From contig CM046842.1 in the NCBI GenBank assembly GCA_025618425.1, forward strand, positions 39,155,554 through 39,219,553: 64,000 nt of DNA, written 5' to 3'. The DNA is from Heliocidaris tuberculata (taxonomy: Eukaryota > Echinodermata > Echinoidea > Camarodonta > Echinometridae). Of the stretch, positions 51,401 to 56,216 are shown piece after piece (positions within the stretch are counted from its first letter, which is position 1; each line of letters begins with the position of its first letter). The notes beneath the pieces are model-generated. The model was given only the letters and a program-made list of their open reading frames with translations, did no database searches and was not told the origin of the DNA. The translations under genes and the position numbers were made by a program.

Positions 51401-52946
51401 ATAGGCACATAAGGAGGGGCCGGGAATAATTGCTTGTGAATAGTTTTTTAATAAGGTTTTGAAGTTTTCCCCTTTTCCATAAAAGTCCGTATTATGTTTA
51501 CGAACATCATCGCATTTTTTGACAAGTTACAGTAACTGTTATAAGCTACTGAATCTTTGCATCTGATTGGCTGAGAGCAAATTTGTCTGTAACAATCATT
51601 GACAAGGCACTTGATGACCACCCCCCCCCCCCCATTATCATAAAATACAGAGTGAAGGAAGAAAAGAAAAAGAAAAGAAAATTGAAAGCGAGTCACAATA
51701 TCACAATCATAAGAATGTCAATTTTCTCTCTCTTTCTCTTAACCATGTTAGCAGTGCTTGAGCGAGAAATGTGTAACTTTACTTGATTTAGATGGTTGTT
51801 TAACATTACTATCATCCTTATTACTGAATAATCTGGAACGAACTCACAAATTACTCACATTATAACAAGTTAAGAGCATTTGAAAACATTTCTCTTTAAA
51901 TCCTAAGTTAGGTCTATCGTGCTTATTGTAAACTATCATTCTTATTCCATTTGATATATTGCATGAAATATTATGTACCTTCTGCCAGGGACTAGGGTTT
52001 CCACTAAAAATTCTTCTTTTCTGGTCTCTATTTTCATTATCATTTTCATTTAATTCCTTTCCTTTGTTTGTTTTTGTTGTTGTTGTTGTTTTAACGTTTA
52101 CCTAAACGTTAATCCTATTCATTTTGCTTGTAATGTTAGGAAGGTGTATCTGCACAGTTGGTTTCTTTGTCAAATCATTTGGCATCATTAATTATACAGT
52201 TGTAACATTGAATGATGAAAATGAAATGAAATATACCTATGAAATCTATTCTTAATAATAAAAAAAAATCAATTGTATCTTTTGTTTTTCTCAAATCACA
52301 AATATTAGAGATATGAAATGTTGCATTATGTGCTTTATAAGAACTGCTTTATTTGCTTTATCATTTATCTGTCTAAATTCATTATATTTTTCATATATCA
52401 TTCTTACTATTGGGAAGGTAGGATATCAAATATTAATAAGAACACGATAAAAACTACTTTCAAAAAATCAACTGAAGGCAATTTCAATAGCTCTGTCTAT
52501 CACCTTTAGAAATGTGCGGACATTACAATGGCGTATTACGTAATATGAACCTGATTTCTATGGGCAGTACAATAGGCCTTTGAAATTGCCTTTGAGTTTA
52601 TTTTTCGAAAGTAGTTTTTATCGTGTTTAAGGAAGATTCTTACCTTAGAACAGTTTTCCACTCGTCCCTCACAATCGATTCGTCCAAAAACAATGTCGAC
52701 CAAAATCCCTACTTGATCAAACGTGATATTCTGTTCCGGATTTTCCACAAAATCAAATTCCTCTCTCATTCCAGTCAGTTCCACCCCCAACAAATAATTC
52801 CCAATTTCTGCGTAATCGTCATCGTCGTGGTCGTGAATTTCCCTCGATTCCCTGATCGAGGCAGCGGACGTGGTCGTAAGAGATTTTTCCAGGGCGGCGA
52901 GAAAGAGTAAGGCTATGCACACGGTACGTAGAGAAAACTGCGCCAT
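14259..52946 (-). CDS. Zinc transporter, LIV-1 ZIP family (SLC39A12/SLC39A4-like), complete, 12 coding exons
   Basis: Imports zinc (and perhaps other divalent metals) into the cytosol across the plasma or an organelle membrane. Coding exons: 52946-52644, 50676-50386, 45580-45373, 44238-44048, 37526-37361, 35760-35591, 29252-29109, 28243-28115, 27655-27595, 27006-26854, 25768-25581, 14396-14259. All junctions are GT-AG and all phases agree, giving 2142 nt and 713 residues, near human ZIP12 length. Residues 1-29 are a signal peptide. The ectodomain ends with [14 protein letters not shown] and [16 protein letters not shown]1 begins [14 protein letters not shown] and TM2 carries [12 protein letters not shown]. 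The TM4 site is HNFGDG (570-575) and the TM5 site HEVPHE (599-604), the His-Glu form rather than the Glu-Glu form of ZIP8/14. A His-Asp repeat lies in exon 4. Paralogue assignment is inferred from the two-part ectodomain and length. Confidence 0.93.
14397..15200. other. Start of ZIP intron 11 (downstream end), no gene seen
   Basis: Ordinary intron sequence. A short inverted word (TTTTATGTATAAGATCATACATAAAA) lies near 14770-14795. Nothing else is supported. Confidence 0.4.
15201..20424. mobile_element. Candidate 5.2 kb DNA transposon with 24-bp perfect terminal inverted repeats
   Basis: Bases 15201-15224 are the exact reverse complement of 20401-20424. The repeat starts TACCGTATATGCACCAG. Both subterminal regions carry further copies of CACCAGTA(A/T/G)CCGA: 15231 and 15630 on the left, and 20195 and 20218 inverted on the right. 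No transposase frame is recognisable inside. The interior holds microsatellites, poly-G/C tracts and AT-rich filler, so it looks non-autonomous or with other insertions. No convincing target duplication was seen. Confidence 0.65.
17212..17270. repeat. (TA)n microsatellite
   Basis: Nearly 60 bases of alternating TA. Confidence 0.95.
20425..20480. repeat. Short tandem duplication outside the right inverted repeat
   Basis: AATATTTTCGAAAAGATCAG is present twice in a row immediately outside the 24-bp terminal repeat. Confidence 0.8.
20591..21785 (+). CDS. Possible small three-exon gene nested in ZIP intron 11, function unknown
   Basis: Two exons are well supported by splice sites and phase. 21123-21284 lies between TTTTGCAG and GTAAAT and contains [11 protein letters not shown] and [18 protein letters not shown]. 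21737-21785 follows TTATGCAG and continues [16 protein letters not shown] to a TAA. The C-terminal half is amphipathic and could form a coiled coil. A candidate first exon, 20591-20622 ([14 protein letters not shown], donor GTAAGA), joins in the right phase to give an 80-residue protein, but it is short and could be chance. AATAAA lies at about 22032. It runs opposite to the transporter. I do not recognise the protein; small complex subunits often look like this. Confidence 0.45.
22040..24038. other. Intron sequence with several poly-G/C tracts
   Basis: G or C tracts at about 22048, 22131, 23150 and 23508. AT-rich otherwise, with no supported gene. Confidence 0.5.
24070..24345. repeat. (TTC)n / pyrimidine-rich tract
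   Basis: About 270 bases of C, T and TTC triplets on the plus strand. The poly-Ser/Phe frames across it are artefacts. Confidence 0.95.
24877..24935. repeat. (GT)n microsatellite
   Basis: About 56 bases of GT dinucleotides. Confidence 0.95.
24985..25115 (-). mobile_element. tRNA-derived SINE
   Basis: Read on the minus strand: GTTGTGGCGTGCGCTTGTAA (box A-like), then GGTTCGAGACTGAG (box B-like), then a GGATGGTGATGTTAAA tail word typical of tRNA-headed deuterostome SINEs. Confidence 0.6.
25460..25496. repeat. (TA)n microsatellite
   Basis: Alternating TA about 85 bases downstream of the exon 11 donor. Confidence 0.9.
25581..25768 (-). CDS. ZIP exon 11: TM5 end to TM7
   Basis: Completes the split Gly codon of HELG-D and continues [29 protein letters not shown] and [11 protein letters not shown]. 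Acceptor CACTAG, donor GTAAGC. These are conserved LIV-1 words, including LFLYV-LVDM at the end of TM7. Confidence 0.93.
26035..26838. repeat. Long (ATC/ACC)n trinucleotide array in ZIP intron 10
   Basis: About 800 bases of CAT, CAC and ACC triplets ending just downstream of the exon 10 donor at 26854. Higher-order repeats of about 140-150 bp are visible (ACCATTATCAACCACCTTC recurs). The long Asp/Gly and Met/Val frames are artefacts. Confidence 0.95.
26854..27006 (-). CDS. ZIP exon 10: both metal-site motifs (TM4 and TM5)
   Basis: Encodes [19 protein letters not shown] and CHEVPHEL. The two motifs line the transport site of LIV-1 ZIP proteins. Acceptor CAACAG, donor GTAAAC, phase 1 on both sides. 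Confidence 0.95.
27280..27400. repeat. Repeat tail with TTATATAGCGC word
   Basis: ATTTATATAGCGCAGCTACT and CTGCGCTTTAC form the small imperfect hairpin seen at the ends of many invertebrate short elements. Only the tail is recognisable. Confidence 0.35.
27595..27655 (-). CDS. ZIP exon 9: short loop exon
   Basis: 61-nt exon encoding [20 protein letters not shown] plus the first base of a Gly codon. It is part of the cytosolic loop between TM3 and TM4. Acceptor CCATAG, donor GTAAGT. Confidence 0.85.
27823..27957. repeat. (CT)n and (TA)n microsatellites
   Basis: CT run at about 27823-27850 and TA run at about 27915-27957. Confidence 0.9.
28115..28243 (-). CDS. ZIP exon 8: histidine-bearing cytosolic loop
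   Basis: 43 codons starting [16 protein letters not shown]. The His cluster in the TM3-TM4 loop is typical of LIV-1 ZIPs and is thought to sense or bind cytosolic zinc. Acceptor CTTGCAG, donor GTAAGC. Confidence 0.9.
28375..28690 (-). mobile_element. 3' end of a LINE, minus strand
   Basis: Read on the minus strand, the stretch ends in AAATGTCATTAAATTGAGTTGAATTGAAG, the short A/T-repeat tail usual for 5'-truncated LINEs of this kind of genome. No coding domain remains. Confidence 0.4.
28823..29028 (+). mobile_element. tRNA-derived SINE with poly-A tail
   Basis: A 73-nt tRNA-like head (28823-28895) has a perfect 7-bp acceptor-type stem (GTGCCGT/ACGGCAC), box A TGGTCCAGTGGTT and box B GTTCGATCC. 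It is followed by the body word CCTTAGACAAGGCATTTTATC and 24 A. The body and tail make it a SINE rather than a functional tRNA gene. Confidence 0.75.
29109..29252 (-). CDS. ZIP exon 7: TM3 region
   Basis: 48 codons, [20 protein letters not shown] then [19 protein letters not shown]. The GLHDHDH start and the (I/V)Y-FF-FE end are LIV-1 hallmarks. Acceptor CATACAG, donor GTAGGC. A dead duplicate lies at 34.7-34.85 kb. Confidence 0.93.
29360..29520 (+). pseudogene. LINE ORF1, C-terminal remnant (SGNH esterase-like end)
   Basis: Open frame up to TAA at 29518-29520 ending [20 protein letters not shown]. The D..HLN..G...LA pattern is the catalytic Asp-His end of SGNH/GDSL esterase domains found in ORF1 of several LINE clades. 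It stops 13 nt before the ORF2 ATG. Confidence 0.55.
29534..33166 (+). CDS. LINE ORF2: endonuclease and reverse transcriptase, intact
   Basis: 1210 codons from ATG to TAA with no interruption. The N-terminal endonuclease (about residues 10-280) shows [29 protein letters not shown] and SDHCPIE. The reverse transcriptase follows (about 540-830) with [41 protein letters not shown] and YADDIVLF near residue 781. A C-terminal CxxC-x9-H-x4-C cluster (FCEECSMQ...) lies near 1135. The enzyme nicks the target and copies the element RNA there. All key residues that I can see are present, so the copy is young, though ORF1 is truncated. It is oriented opposite to the ZIP gene and has a strongly A-rich sense strand. 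Confidence 0.95.
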   Translation: MSPVITNKNIKICYWNINGLHKRFNSIQKTSLLNVEDFVQVAKRYDIFCIAETKTNCNENLDIEGYVYTVVCRKRNKRAKSDSGGLALYIKETLKKGITILPHTSSEYIWIKISKKSFKLENDVFMCFAYISPENSTFSSNVDLLQLIKNDIAKYKNEGKILIMGDLNGHTNTELDYNPFDQFDNETGALPPLLPPSFAGIIPPIRTNQDTRKLDKRGKDIIDTCLDCDMIILNGRKLGDLSGKFTCYEVNGHIPSVIDYAIVDADIFDDVTYFQVKDLSVFSDHCPIELSISAHYTSNKVSEDTTEFQLSPHPRIYKWNSSISDELFRNALISSRDQLTQLTSNIYEENSTGIDCAVKDITSYLLVNADKAMISSIHFRKRKGKNRKKVKNAIHDKSSFTLSKKVKRLCKEVCRNPFDKQLRSEYYLSKKALKKRLKENINKKRNEIIDKLERMYENNSKEYWNLIQDLEDLTTKKGQDTDKIPEKKWYDYFHKLMNKEKILNDEQKRIERSLNDGTFQKAFTELDFHITAEEVISCIRKLKRNKSPGNDSILNEMLKVGQYFFSPLLAKLYNLILTSGYFPDSWSVGLIKPLLKKGPADDPSNYRGICLSSHLGKLFCSVLNQRLVKCIEAKQMYKPNQIAFRSGFRTSDHIFVLKTIVDKYIVHNQNGSKNGLYICFVDLKKAFDSVWREGLLYKLLELGIGNKFYSVIKNMYSKCNLCVKLNEGLTPTFRTNIGVKQGCVISPTLFNIFLNDIPDIFDREKSSPVELNERILNCIMYADDIVLFSTAKKGMEHCLDQLNEYCKKWKLEINHSKTKIMVCNNNSRNLIKENFWMNGHILENVKEFKYLGIVVCSNGLFKQATKHLADKGRKALFKLYKSFGKYTPNIKISTRCFDSMIKPILLYGSEIWGSTMVCSKLFSEQANKTKLYFKPNFEKIHLQWCKHMLGMNRKSSNIGVIAELGRYPLIIEVLINTLKYWIRMRNIDQDTILYDSYIENKQLYEIKEHCWLRNIKKILDTVDICNDIEMCEPDDVQMTQNNFVSHCEGKLQDIFDNQIKLDLFHDKNNGEGNKLRTYRLFKTSINEEKYLKILTDRNIRQNICKLRISSHNLPIEKGRYHRPHKIPANIRFCEECSMQTVGDEFHYVMQCDKFRIRREMFFDNLKALNDNFENINSLERFIFIMSLKEDDLIKEFANFLRYTIDQRGNL
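33884..34156. mobile_element. Small element with CCAGGGGCGGCGC termini
   Basis: About 273 bp. The left end CCAGGGGCGGCGC is matched by the inverted right end GCGCCGCCCCTGG apart from one base. The interior has pyrimidine runs and G/C homopolymers. Similar termini recur elsewhere in the window. Confidence 0.6.
34711..34854 (-). pseudogene. Dead duplicate of ZIP exon 7
   Basis: After an intact acceptor (CTGACAG) the minus strand reads [20 protein letters not shown] then EMAYV, a TGA stop at 34779-34777 in place of the Trp codon, then KYFIVEN. This aligns with functional exon 7 ([28 protein letters not shown]). The similarity fades after that and no donor is preserved. Confidence 0.85.
35195..35590 (-). 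repeat. Decayed tandem copies of the 3' end of ZIP exon 6 and its donor
   Basis: Words like GTAAAAGGTGC(T/A)...GCATCACCAGTCA...GGCAAAAG, which mirror the exon 6 end (TGACTGGTGATGCCGTCTTG in sense), recur at about 35200, 35296, 35385 and 35480, and then as the functional copy at 35591. The period is about 90-107 bp. Intron words CTCATGA(G/A)AGGATGGTGGAA are repeated too. Confidence 0.65.
35591..35760 (-). CDS. ZIP exon 6: TM1 and TM2
   Basis: Encodes [19 protein letters not shown] and [17 protein letters not shown], the first two membrane helices of LIV-1 ZIPs. Acceptor TTAACAG, donor GTAAGC. Confidence 0.95.
36055..36335. repeat. Array of alternating ATGAATAGCGGTCCTTATGA motifs
   Basis: At least eight direct or inverted copies of (ATGAAT)AGCGGTCCTTATGAATAG in 280 bp, some degenerate, with ACGCG words between them. 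Neighbouring inverted copies can form long hairpins. Confidence 0.75.
36403..37118. repeat. Left arm of a large inverted repeat
   Basis: Matches 42852-44010 in inverted orientation. Shared words include CGCGCGGTCTGATACGTCAC, TCAGACTGATCGATAATGAA and CTCGCTCACACAAAAATGGG. It is interrupted by a nested MITE at 36692-36836. Confidence 0.85.
36692..36836. mobile_element. Nested MITE with GGGGCCYGTTGCACAAA termini
   Basis: Starts GGGGCCCGTTGCACAAA and ends TTTGTGCAACAGGCCCC, with inner GCGTTTGAACGCAACTC and GAGTTGCGTTTAAACGCAAC also inverted. AAAGAAATACATCT flanks it on the left and recurs about 30 bases beyond its right end. Confidence 0.8.
37361..37526 (-). CDS. ZIP exon 5: end of the ectodomain
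   Basis: Encodes [15 protein letters not shown], then [16 protein letters not shown] and a short linker to TM1. The CF-S-EEL and LSP-LVQQ-LSG-C words are the most conserved part of the ectodomain of ZIP4/8/12/14. Acceptor TTATAG, donor GTTAGT. Confidence 0.93.
37670..37765 (-). repeat. LINE tail remnant with (AATTTG)n
   Basis: CAAATTCAAATTCAAATTCG followed by ATTTATTTCATTTCC, the minus-strand 3' end of a truncated retroelement. Confidence 0.4.
37886..38034. repeat. Left copy of a 150-bp inverted repeat
   Basis: Inverted match to 41618-41774, sharing AGCCTCTTGTCGAGGCCCTG and GAGGCGCTTGCGCCGAGGGC. The right copy differs by a few small indels. Confidence 0.85.
38351..40725. mobile_element. 2.4 kb element built of CCATGG-centred palindromic repeats
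   Basis: Ends are inverted: CCCTTACAAAAATGTACCAT at the left and, in complement, CCCTTACAAAAAAGTACCAT at the right. Nearly the whole interior, apart from AT-rich 39960-40390, consists of variants of TACCATGGTAATAC and AAACCATGGTTTTAC in both orientations. 38463-38710 contains three 82-bp tandem copies, each of two 41-bp halves. There is no coding potential; reading frames here are artefacts. Confidence 0.8.
38463..38710. repeat. 82-bp tandem repeat, three copies
   Basis: GAAGAACG recurs at 38463, 38545 and 38627, exactly 82 bases apart. Each unit is two related 41-bp halves containing TGTACCATGAA. Confidence 0.9.
40973..41479 (-). pseudogene. RecQ-like DNA helicase fragment with an in-frame stop
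   Basis: Starts ATG at 41479 and contains [20 protein letters not shown] and [17 protein letters not shown], the Q-like region and Walker A (motif I) of RecQ-type helicases. After a Ser/Gly/Pro-rich insert the frame hits TGA (41140-41138). It then continues in the same frame with [20 protein letters not shown], the motif Ia region, and [16 protein letters not shown]. The frame ends at 40973 before motifs II-VI. The single TGA and the missing C-terminal two thirds make it a non-functional fragment, probably carried in by a mobile element. It lies in ZIP intron 4, same strand as the host gene. Confidence 0.8.
41618..41774. repeat. Right copy of the 150-bp inverted repeat
   Basis: Inverted partner of 37886-38034. 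Together they enclose the CCATGG element and the RecQ fragment (about 3.9 kb). Confidence 0.85.
41875..42850. other. Intron sequence, CT-rich at 42460-42700
   Basis: GTGCGTAGCTTTAGG(A/T)CC words recur at 41880, 42100 and 42300 in both orientations, and a (CT)n-rich tract follows. No gene is supported. Confidence 0.45.
42852..44010. repeat. Right arm of the large inverted repeat, with an insertion
   Basis: Inverted copy of 36403-37118, split by about 600 bp (43260-43850) of unrelated sequence. It ends 37 bp from the ZIP exon 4 donor. Confidence 0.85.
44048..44238 (-). CDS. ZIP exon 4: His-Asp repeat of the ectodomain
   Basis: Encodes [20 protein letters not shown] (first codon split), continuing the HD repeat, then RRRR and a second His cluster [10 protein letters not shown]. 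In LIV-1 ZIPs such extracellular His-rich segments bind zinc. Acceptor AATGCAG, donor GTAAGA. The phases (1 in, 0 out) fit exons 3 and 5 exactly. Confidence 0.88.
44755..45290. repeat. Interspersed repeat, copy A
   Basis: Matches 48740-49195 in the same orientation (shared GCAGATTGGTGAAAGTTTGA, AAATTGGCCGAATCGGTA and TTCTTATTCCTTGTC). The ends GGTGAAAGTTTGAA and TTTCAAACTTTCAC are inverted, so it is MITE-like. Confidence 0.7.
45373..45580 (-). CDS. ZIP exon 3: ectodomain
   Basis: Encodes [27 protein letters not shown] and [16 protein letters not shown]. It repeats the Cys-x-x-(E/V)-L pattern of exons 2 and 5, as expected for the helix-rich ectodomain of the ZIP4/12 type. Acceptor CCAAAG, donor GTGAGC. 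Confidence 0.88.
45640..47400. other. Intron sequence with a LINE tail and poly-G/C tracts
   Basis: A short-repeat tail (GAATTGAATTGAATTG) lies near 46115-46140. C and G tracts are at about 46487-46513 and 47331-47347. No gene is supported. Confidence 0.45.
47446..48170 (+). mobile_element. 5'-truncated LINE: C-terminal end of a reverse-transcriptase ORF
   Basis: A 173-codon frame contains [32 protein letters not shown] and [15 protein letters not shown], the thumb-downstream tail typical of L2/CR1-like LINE ORF2 proteins. The catalytic domains are missing. It ends in a TAATAAACT-rich tail and A-rich sequence near 48150. Confidence 0.75.
48740..49195. repeat. Interspersed repeat, copy B
   Basis: Direct copy of the family at 44755-45290, with internal differences. 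Confidence 0.7.
49293..49707. mobile_element. MITE with TTAACCCTTTC termini, copy B
   Basis: Starts TTAACCCTTTCAAGACA and ends TGTCCTGAAAGGGTTAA, a 17-bp inverted repeat with one mismatch that includes TTAA at both ends. TTAA target duplication suggests a piggyBac- or Kolobok-mobilised element. Confidence 0.8.
49743..50348. mobile_element. 606-bp MITE beside ZIP exon 2
   Basis: Starts AGAGCTTTCGCAAACACGAC and ends GTGTTTGCGAAAGCTCT, about 25 bp of inverted repeat with one mismatch. Its right end is 37 bp from the exon 2 donor. Confidence 0.8.
50386..50676 (-). CDS. ZIP exon 2: ectodomain
   Basis: 97 codons from [16 protein letters not shown] through [14 protein letters not shown] to [16 protein letters not shown]. 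The C-x-x-(D/E)-F...LSP-like pattern is the first helical repeat of the ZIP4-type ectodomain. Acceptor TTGACAG, donor GTGAGG, phase 0 at both ends. Confidence 0.88.
50690..52640. other. ZIP intron 1, no gene seen
   Basis: (CT)n at about 50812-50845 and a C tract at about 51620. Short reading frames have no motifs. Confidence 0.5.
52644..52946 (-). CDS. ZIP exon 1: signal peptide and start of ectodomain
   Basis: The ATG at 52946 opens [20 protein letters not shown], a clear signal peptide, followed by an Asp/His-rich stretch ([10 protein letters not shown]) and [19 protein letters not shown]. An in-frame upstream ATG would add a hydrophobic 20-residue extension before the signal sequence, so the 52946 start is preferred. 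Donor GTAAGA. Confidence 0.85.
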
Positions 52947-53057
52947 GTTTAATAGACAACTTATCTTCTGTGTGTTACGTATAAAGTATAAAATGGCCTG
53001 CCACAATTGCTATCGTACCGTGTGCAGAAATCTCTATCCCATAACGTGCCGTGTGCA
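52916..53057 (-). promoter_or_regulatory. Three TGCACACGG(T/C)ACG copies resembling metal-response elements
   Basis: On the minus strand, TGCACACGGCACG starts at 53057 and TGCACACGGTACG at 53026, 31 bp apart and 80-111 bp upstream of the ZIP start codon. A third copy, in the opposite orientation, lies inside the first coding exon (52916-52928). TGCACAC fits the MTF-1 core TGCRCNC. Regulation by metal is inferred, not shown. Confidence 0.5.
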
Positions 53058-53059
53058 AT

Positions 53060-54062
53060 GCGCCGAGAAGAGGATCTCCGACATATCTGTAATACATGAC
53101 AATATATTCTACTAAGTAAACACGGCGTTTTTATTTACTCTACTTTGTTTTATGAAACCGCATACATGAAACCACACCCCACACGCTACCGATACCACAC
53201 TTCAAGTTTGTACTTGGGACCGTGGTTTAATTAAAGGCCGCATACCGTCCTCTCTTTATGGACATAGTAACATGAAGATTTATTTTGAAATACGACTTCC
53301 TTTTATGCATCATGCATACTTATGCAAGAAATGTGTAATAATGGTAACCCTGTATTTAAGATTATGTTCGTTTTATGGTTCTCATGCATTACGTTTATCA
53401 TTATTATCACAATTACTTGTGATGATAGTGTAAAAATGCCTTGTAAATATATCATTATTTCCTTGTAAACTGAGCCTTTCAGTCTGTGCTGCCAAATAAA
53501 AACACGAAATGATGGCTGACATTTACCTCGGAATATACATTTGAATTTCTTACAATTGTTAAGTACTTATAATTATAATTAATAATATAACAATCATCAT
53601 CATCACAACGCCTTTAATCACCCGTCAACGTTACTGTTGTATTCTTATTTTTAACTTTTGAAATGTTTCGTCAATTTTCTACGAGAACTTTTCATGAATA
53701 ATTCAGGTCCTGGTAGGAAAAAAAATGAACCAATCAGAAGCTTCTGTGACATGGCGTGAAGGGATCTCTCAGCTTTTTCCAAACATGGAGGGGGGGGGGG
53801 AGATTTGTTATCGTGAATAGGATATGATAATTTTCATGCATAAGAAAAATATTACCGCTGACCATTTTCTGTTTGAAAAATGAGTAGACATTTATTTGTA
53901 TGTGGTTTTCTATCAAGAGTAAAGAGAATTAGAAATGCTTTCAGCTTTATCCCGCTATCTACCCTTTTTCGGTCCCCACTGAATAATGGACGAGCTCAAT
54001 CTTTTCCGTTACGGTTGTTTCAGTTGATTGGTTAAACGCATTGAACAATAGAGTTGCAGTGT
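53060..54062. other. Upstream region of the ZIP gene, no gene seen
   Basis: AT-rich flank with a G tract at about 53790. Confidence 0.5.
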
Positions 54063-54363
54063 TTAAAGGGCGAGTCAATTAGAATTACATTTCATGATAA
54101 TATCAAAGTTTTGTGTCAATATTGCTAGAAATCGCATATACTTTTTATTAAAAAGATCTGTGTACTTCTCTAAGCTTCGTTGAAATTGCCTAAATCGCAC
54201 GTTTATCAGCTAGTCTGTCACGCCCCTCGAAAAAGTAGGGCCCAGTCACGTGCCTTGTCAGGTGACCTGTGACGTACCATCGGGAACATCTAGCTAGCGG
54301 ACGACGTTTGTCTGTGTATATCCAGTGCAGAGAATTTTGGATAGGAGTGCATATCTCAAGAAA

Positions 54364-56216
54364 ATGCCGAGGAGATGTGTTGTTGCTGGGTGCAGCAAAG
54401 GCACCAGCGATGGTGTCAGTCTGCACACCTTTCCTAAAGATGATGCAACTCGAAAAATTTGGATTTCAAGGATCAAGCTGACTCGAGCTCGAGCTCAGTG
54501 GGATGGCCCTTCCGCTCACACTCACAGTACTGTTTGCAGTGACCACGTTCAGGGAGGAGGACTTCGATAGTCAGGGGCTGTATGACCAGCTAGGATTTGC
54601 GCCCAAGAAGAAAATGCTGCGGCCGACAGCTATCCCTGTCATCAGACTGGGAACTGAGGGCTGTGGAACTGGAAGCCAAACCCAGGGAGCTAAAAAACAG
54701 AGTCTGTCTGCAGTTCTGAAGCTGGAGTCACCGGAGAAAAAGAGGGTAGGTCTACCGTACCGTATGTAGAGTGAATAATTACCTGCTATTGTCATTGGCC
54801 CAACTGTTACTCACTTCTAACGTTAGCTATTCCTGCCAGTGCCACTATTTTAAATCTAGCTACTTGTCTTAGTTCCTACCGCTAACAAGTGCCAGAACCA
54901 CAGCAGAGGCAGAGAAACTCTATCCAACTAGACCCTGCTACATGTAAAAAAAAAAAAAAACATTCAAAATGAAACTAAATAAACAAAAAGCCCAGTAAGA
55001 GCAACCTGTTTGCAAGGTCCGGTTCCTGTATTTAACAAAGTTGGCGGAGTACAGCTAGCCTACATATGCCGACTTAATCCAAGACAAGACAAGACAAAAC
55101 ATGAAAAGGGCTCTTTAATTGCGATAAGGTAGGAACTATAAGATGAATGATTTTTATGCTTCCGCCCACCAAAGGTGGTGCCGGAGGCATTATTTTAGAC
55201 TTGGCTTATATGTGCACATTTCAAATCTGGTAATGGGGGAGGCATAAATTTTGACATGTGTGGTCACTCTCTTTACTACTTACAGGGTTCAACTGGCAGC
55301 ATTGCACTACAATTTGAATTCTGACAGGAAGCAAGCTACAAGTACTTCAGGAGAGCTGCTTTATCAGATTAGTAAGCCTAAATACAAGCCCGGCTCCTCC
55401 AGTGCAAAGTCTCGTAAAGAAGCGCGTAGATATTGTAAGTATTATTGATTTGCAAACAAGACCAATGAAGAGAAAAATATAGAATGGCACATTTTTTTTT
55501 TCAATTACACATCTGATTATTTGTTCATATCTGCAAGTGTATGATTTTCTTGACCAATGATTACACATAAAAAGATCAATTTTCACCCTAAGTAGGCCGG
55601 GCTATTTTGGTAGATCATACGGCATGGCCGGGGGAAGGGACCTCCCAGGAACCCCCCCCCCCCCGGCCTAGTTAGGGTTAAAAGGTCTAGATATAACAAT
55701 ATAACAATTGGGGGGGGGGGTGTCGGGGAATGCTAATAAAGAGGGAGTTCATGTAGGTTTATGCCTGTACCACTGTGTCAGGAGTTGTAGACAGCAGGCA
55801 GTCAGTAGTCTATACCAAAGCTCATTCCATGACCAGTGGCTATGTCAGCATTCTAAATCAAGTTTTTGTACTGAAGAGGGCAAAGTCTAATTTTGATACA
55901 AATTGGCAAATTATTGTTGATGTCATTATTAAGGTGGTGGTGTCTGTTCCTGACACTTCAGTTATTTTGTTGTTATAAATTAGTGCAAGCATCTTACTTC
56001 CATCTGTTTTGTATGTGTTTTTCTTTCTTTCTATTCAATTTTTCTACAGCATATGTTGATGATCTCCTTTCTGCTGTTGTGGAGTACGATGATAGAACTC
56101 CTGCACCCCGCCAGCCTTCTCCACCTCCTCTTGTGAGTGCTTTTGAGTATCCTCCAAGGGAGGAGGTTATTGAGCATCACAGGAGCCGATTTGCATCATT
56201 CTGGCAAGTGATCTGA
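54364..56216 (+). pseudogene. THAP-domain transposon protein, core missing and frameshifted
   Basis: Exon A (54364-54745) starts MPRRCVVAGCSKGTSDG and carries a THAP zinc finger: C-x4-C, FPKD...W, then VCSDH, then AIPVI. An extra G near 54547 shifts the frame between CSDH and FREEDFDSQG. Exon B (55286-55434) has VQLAALHYNLNSDRKQAT. Exon C (56050-56216) has SYVDDLLSAVVEYDD and EEVIEHHRSRFASFW to a TGA. B and C join in phase (the Ser codon is split), but A ends in phase 0 where B needs phase 2. Exons between A and B, where the catalytic domain of a transposase should lie, are therefore absent. THAP fingers bind transposon ends. The C-terminal words match an invertebrate THAP protein family as I remember it. 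Confidence 0.72.

Noticed and set aside
52987..52994. TATAAAAT as a TATA box for the ZIP gene
   Set aside because: It reads TATAAA on the plus strand, while the gene is on the minus strand.
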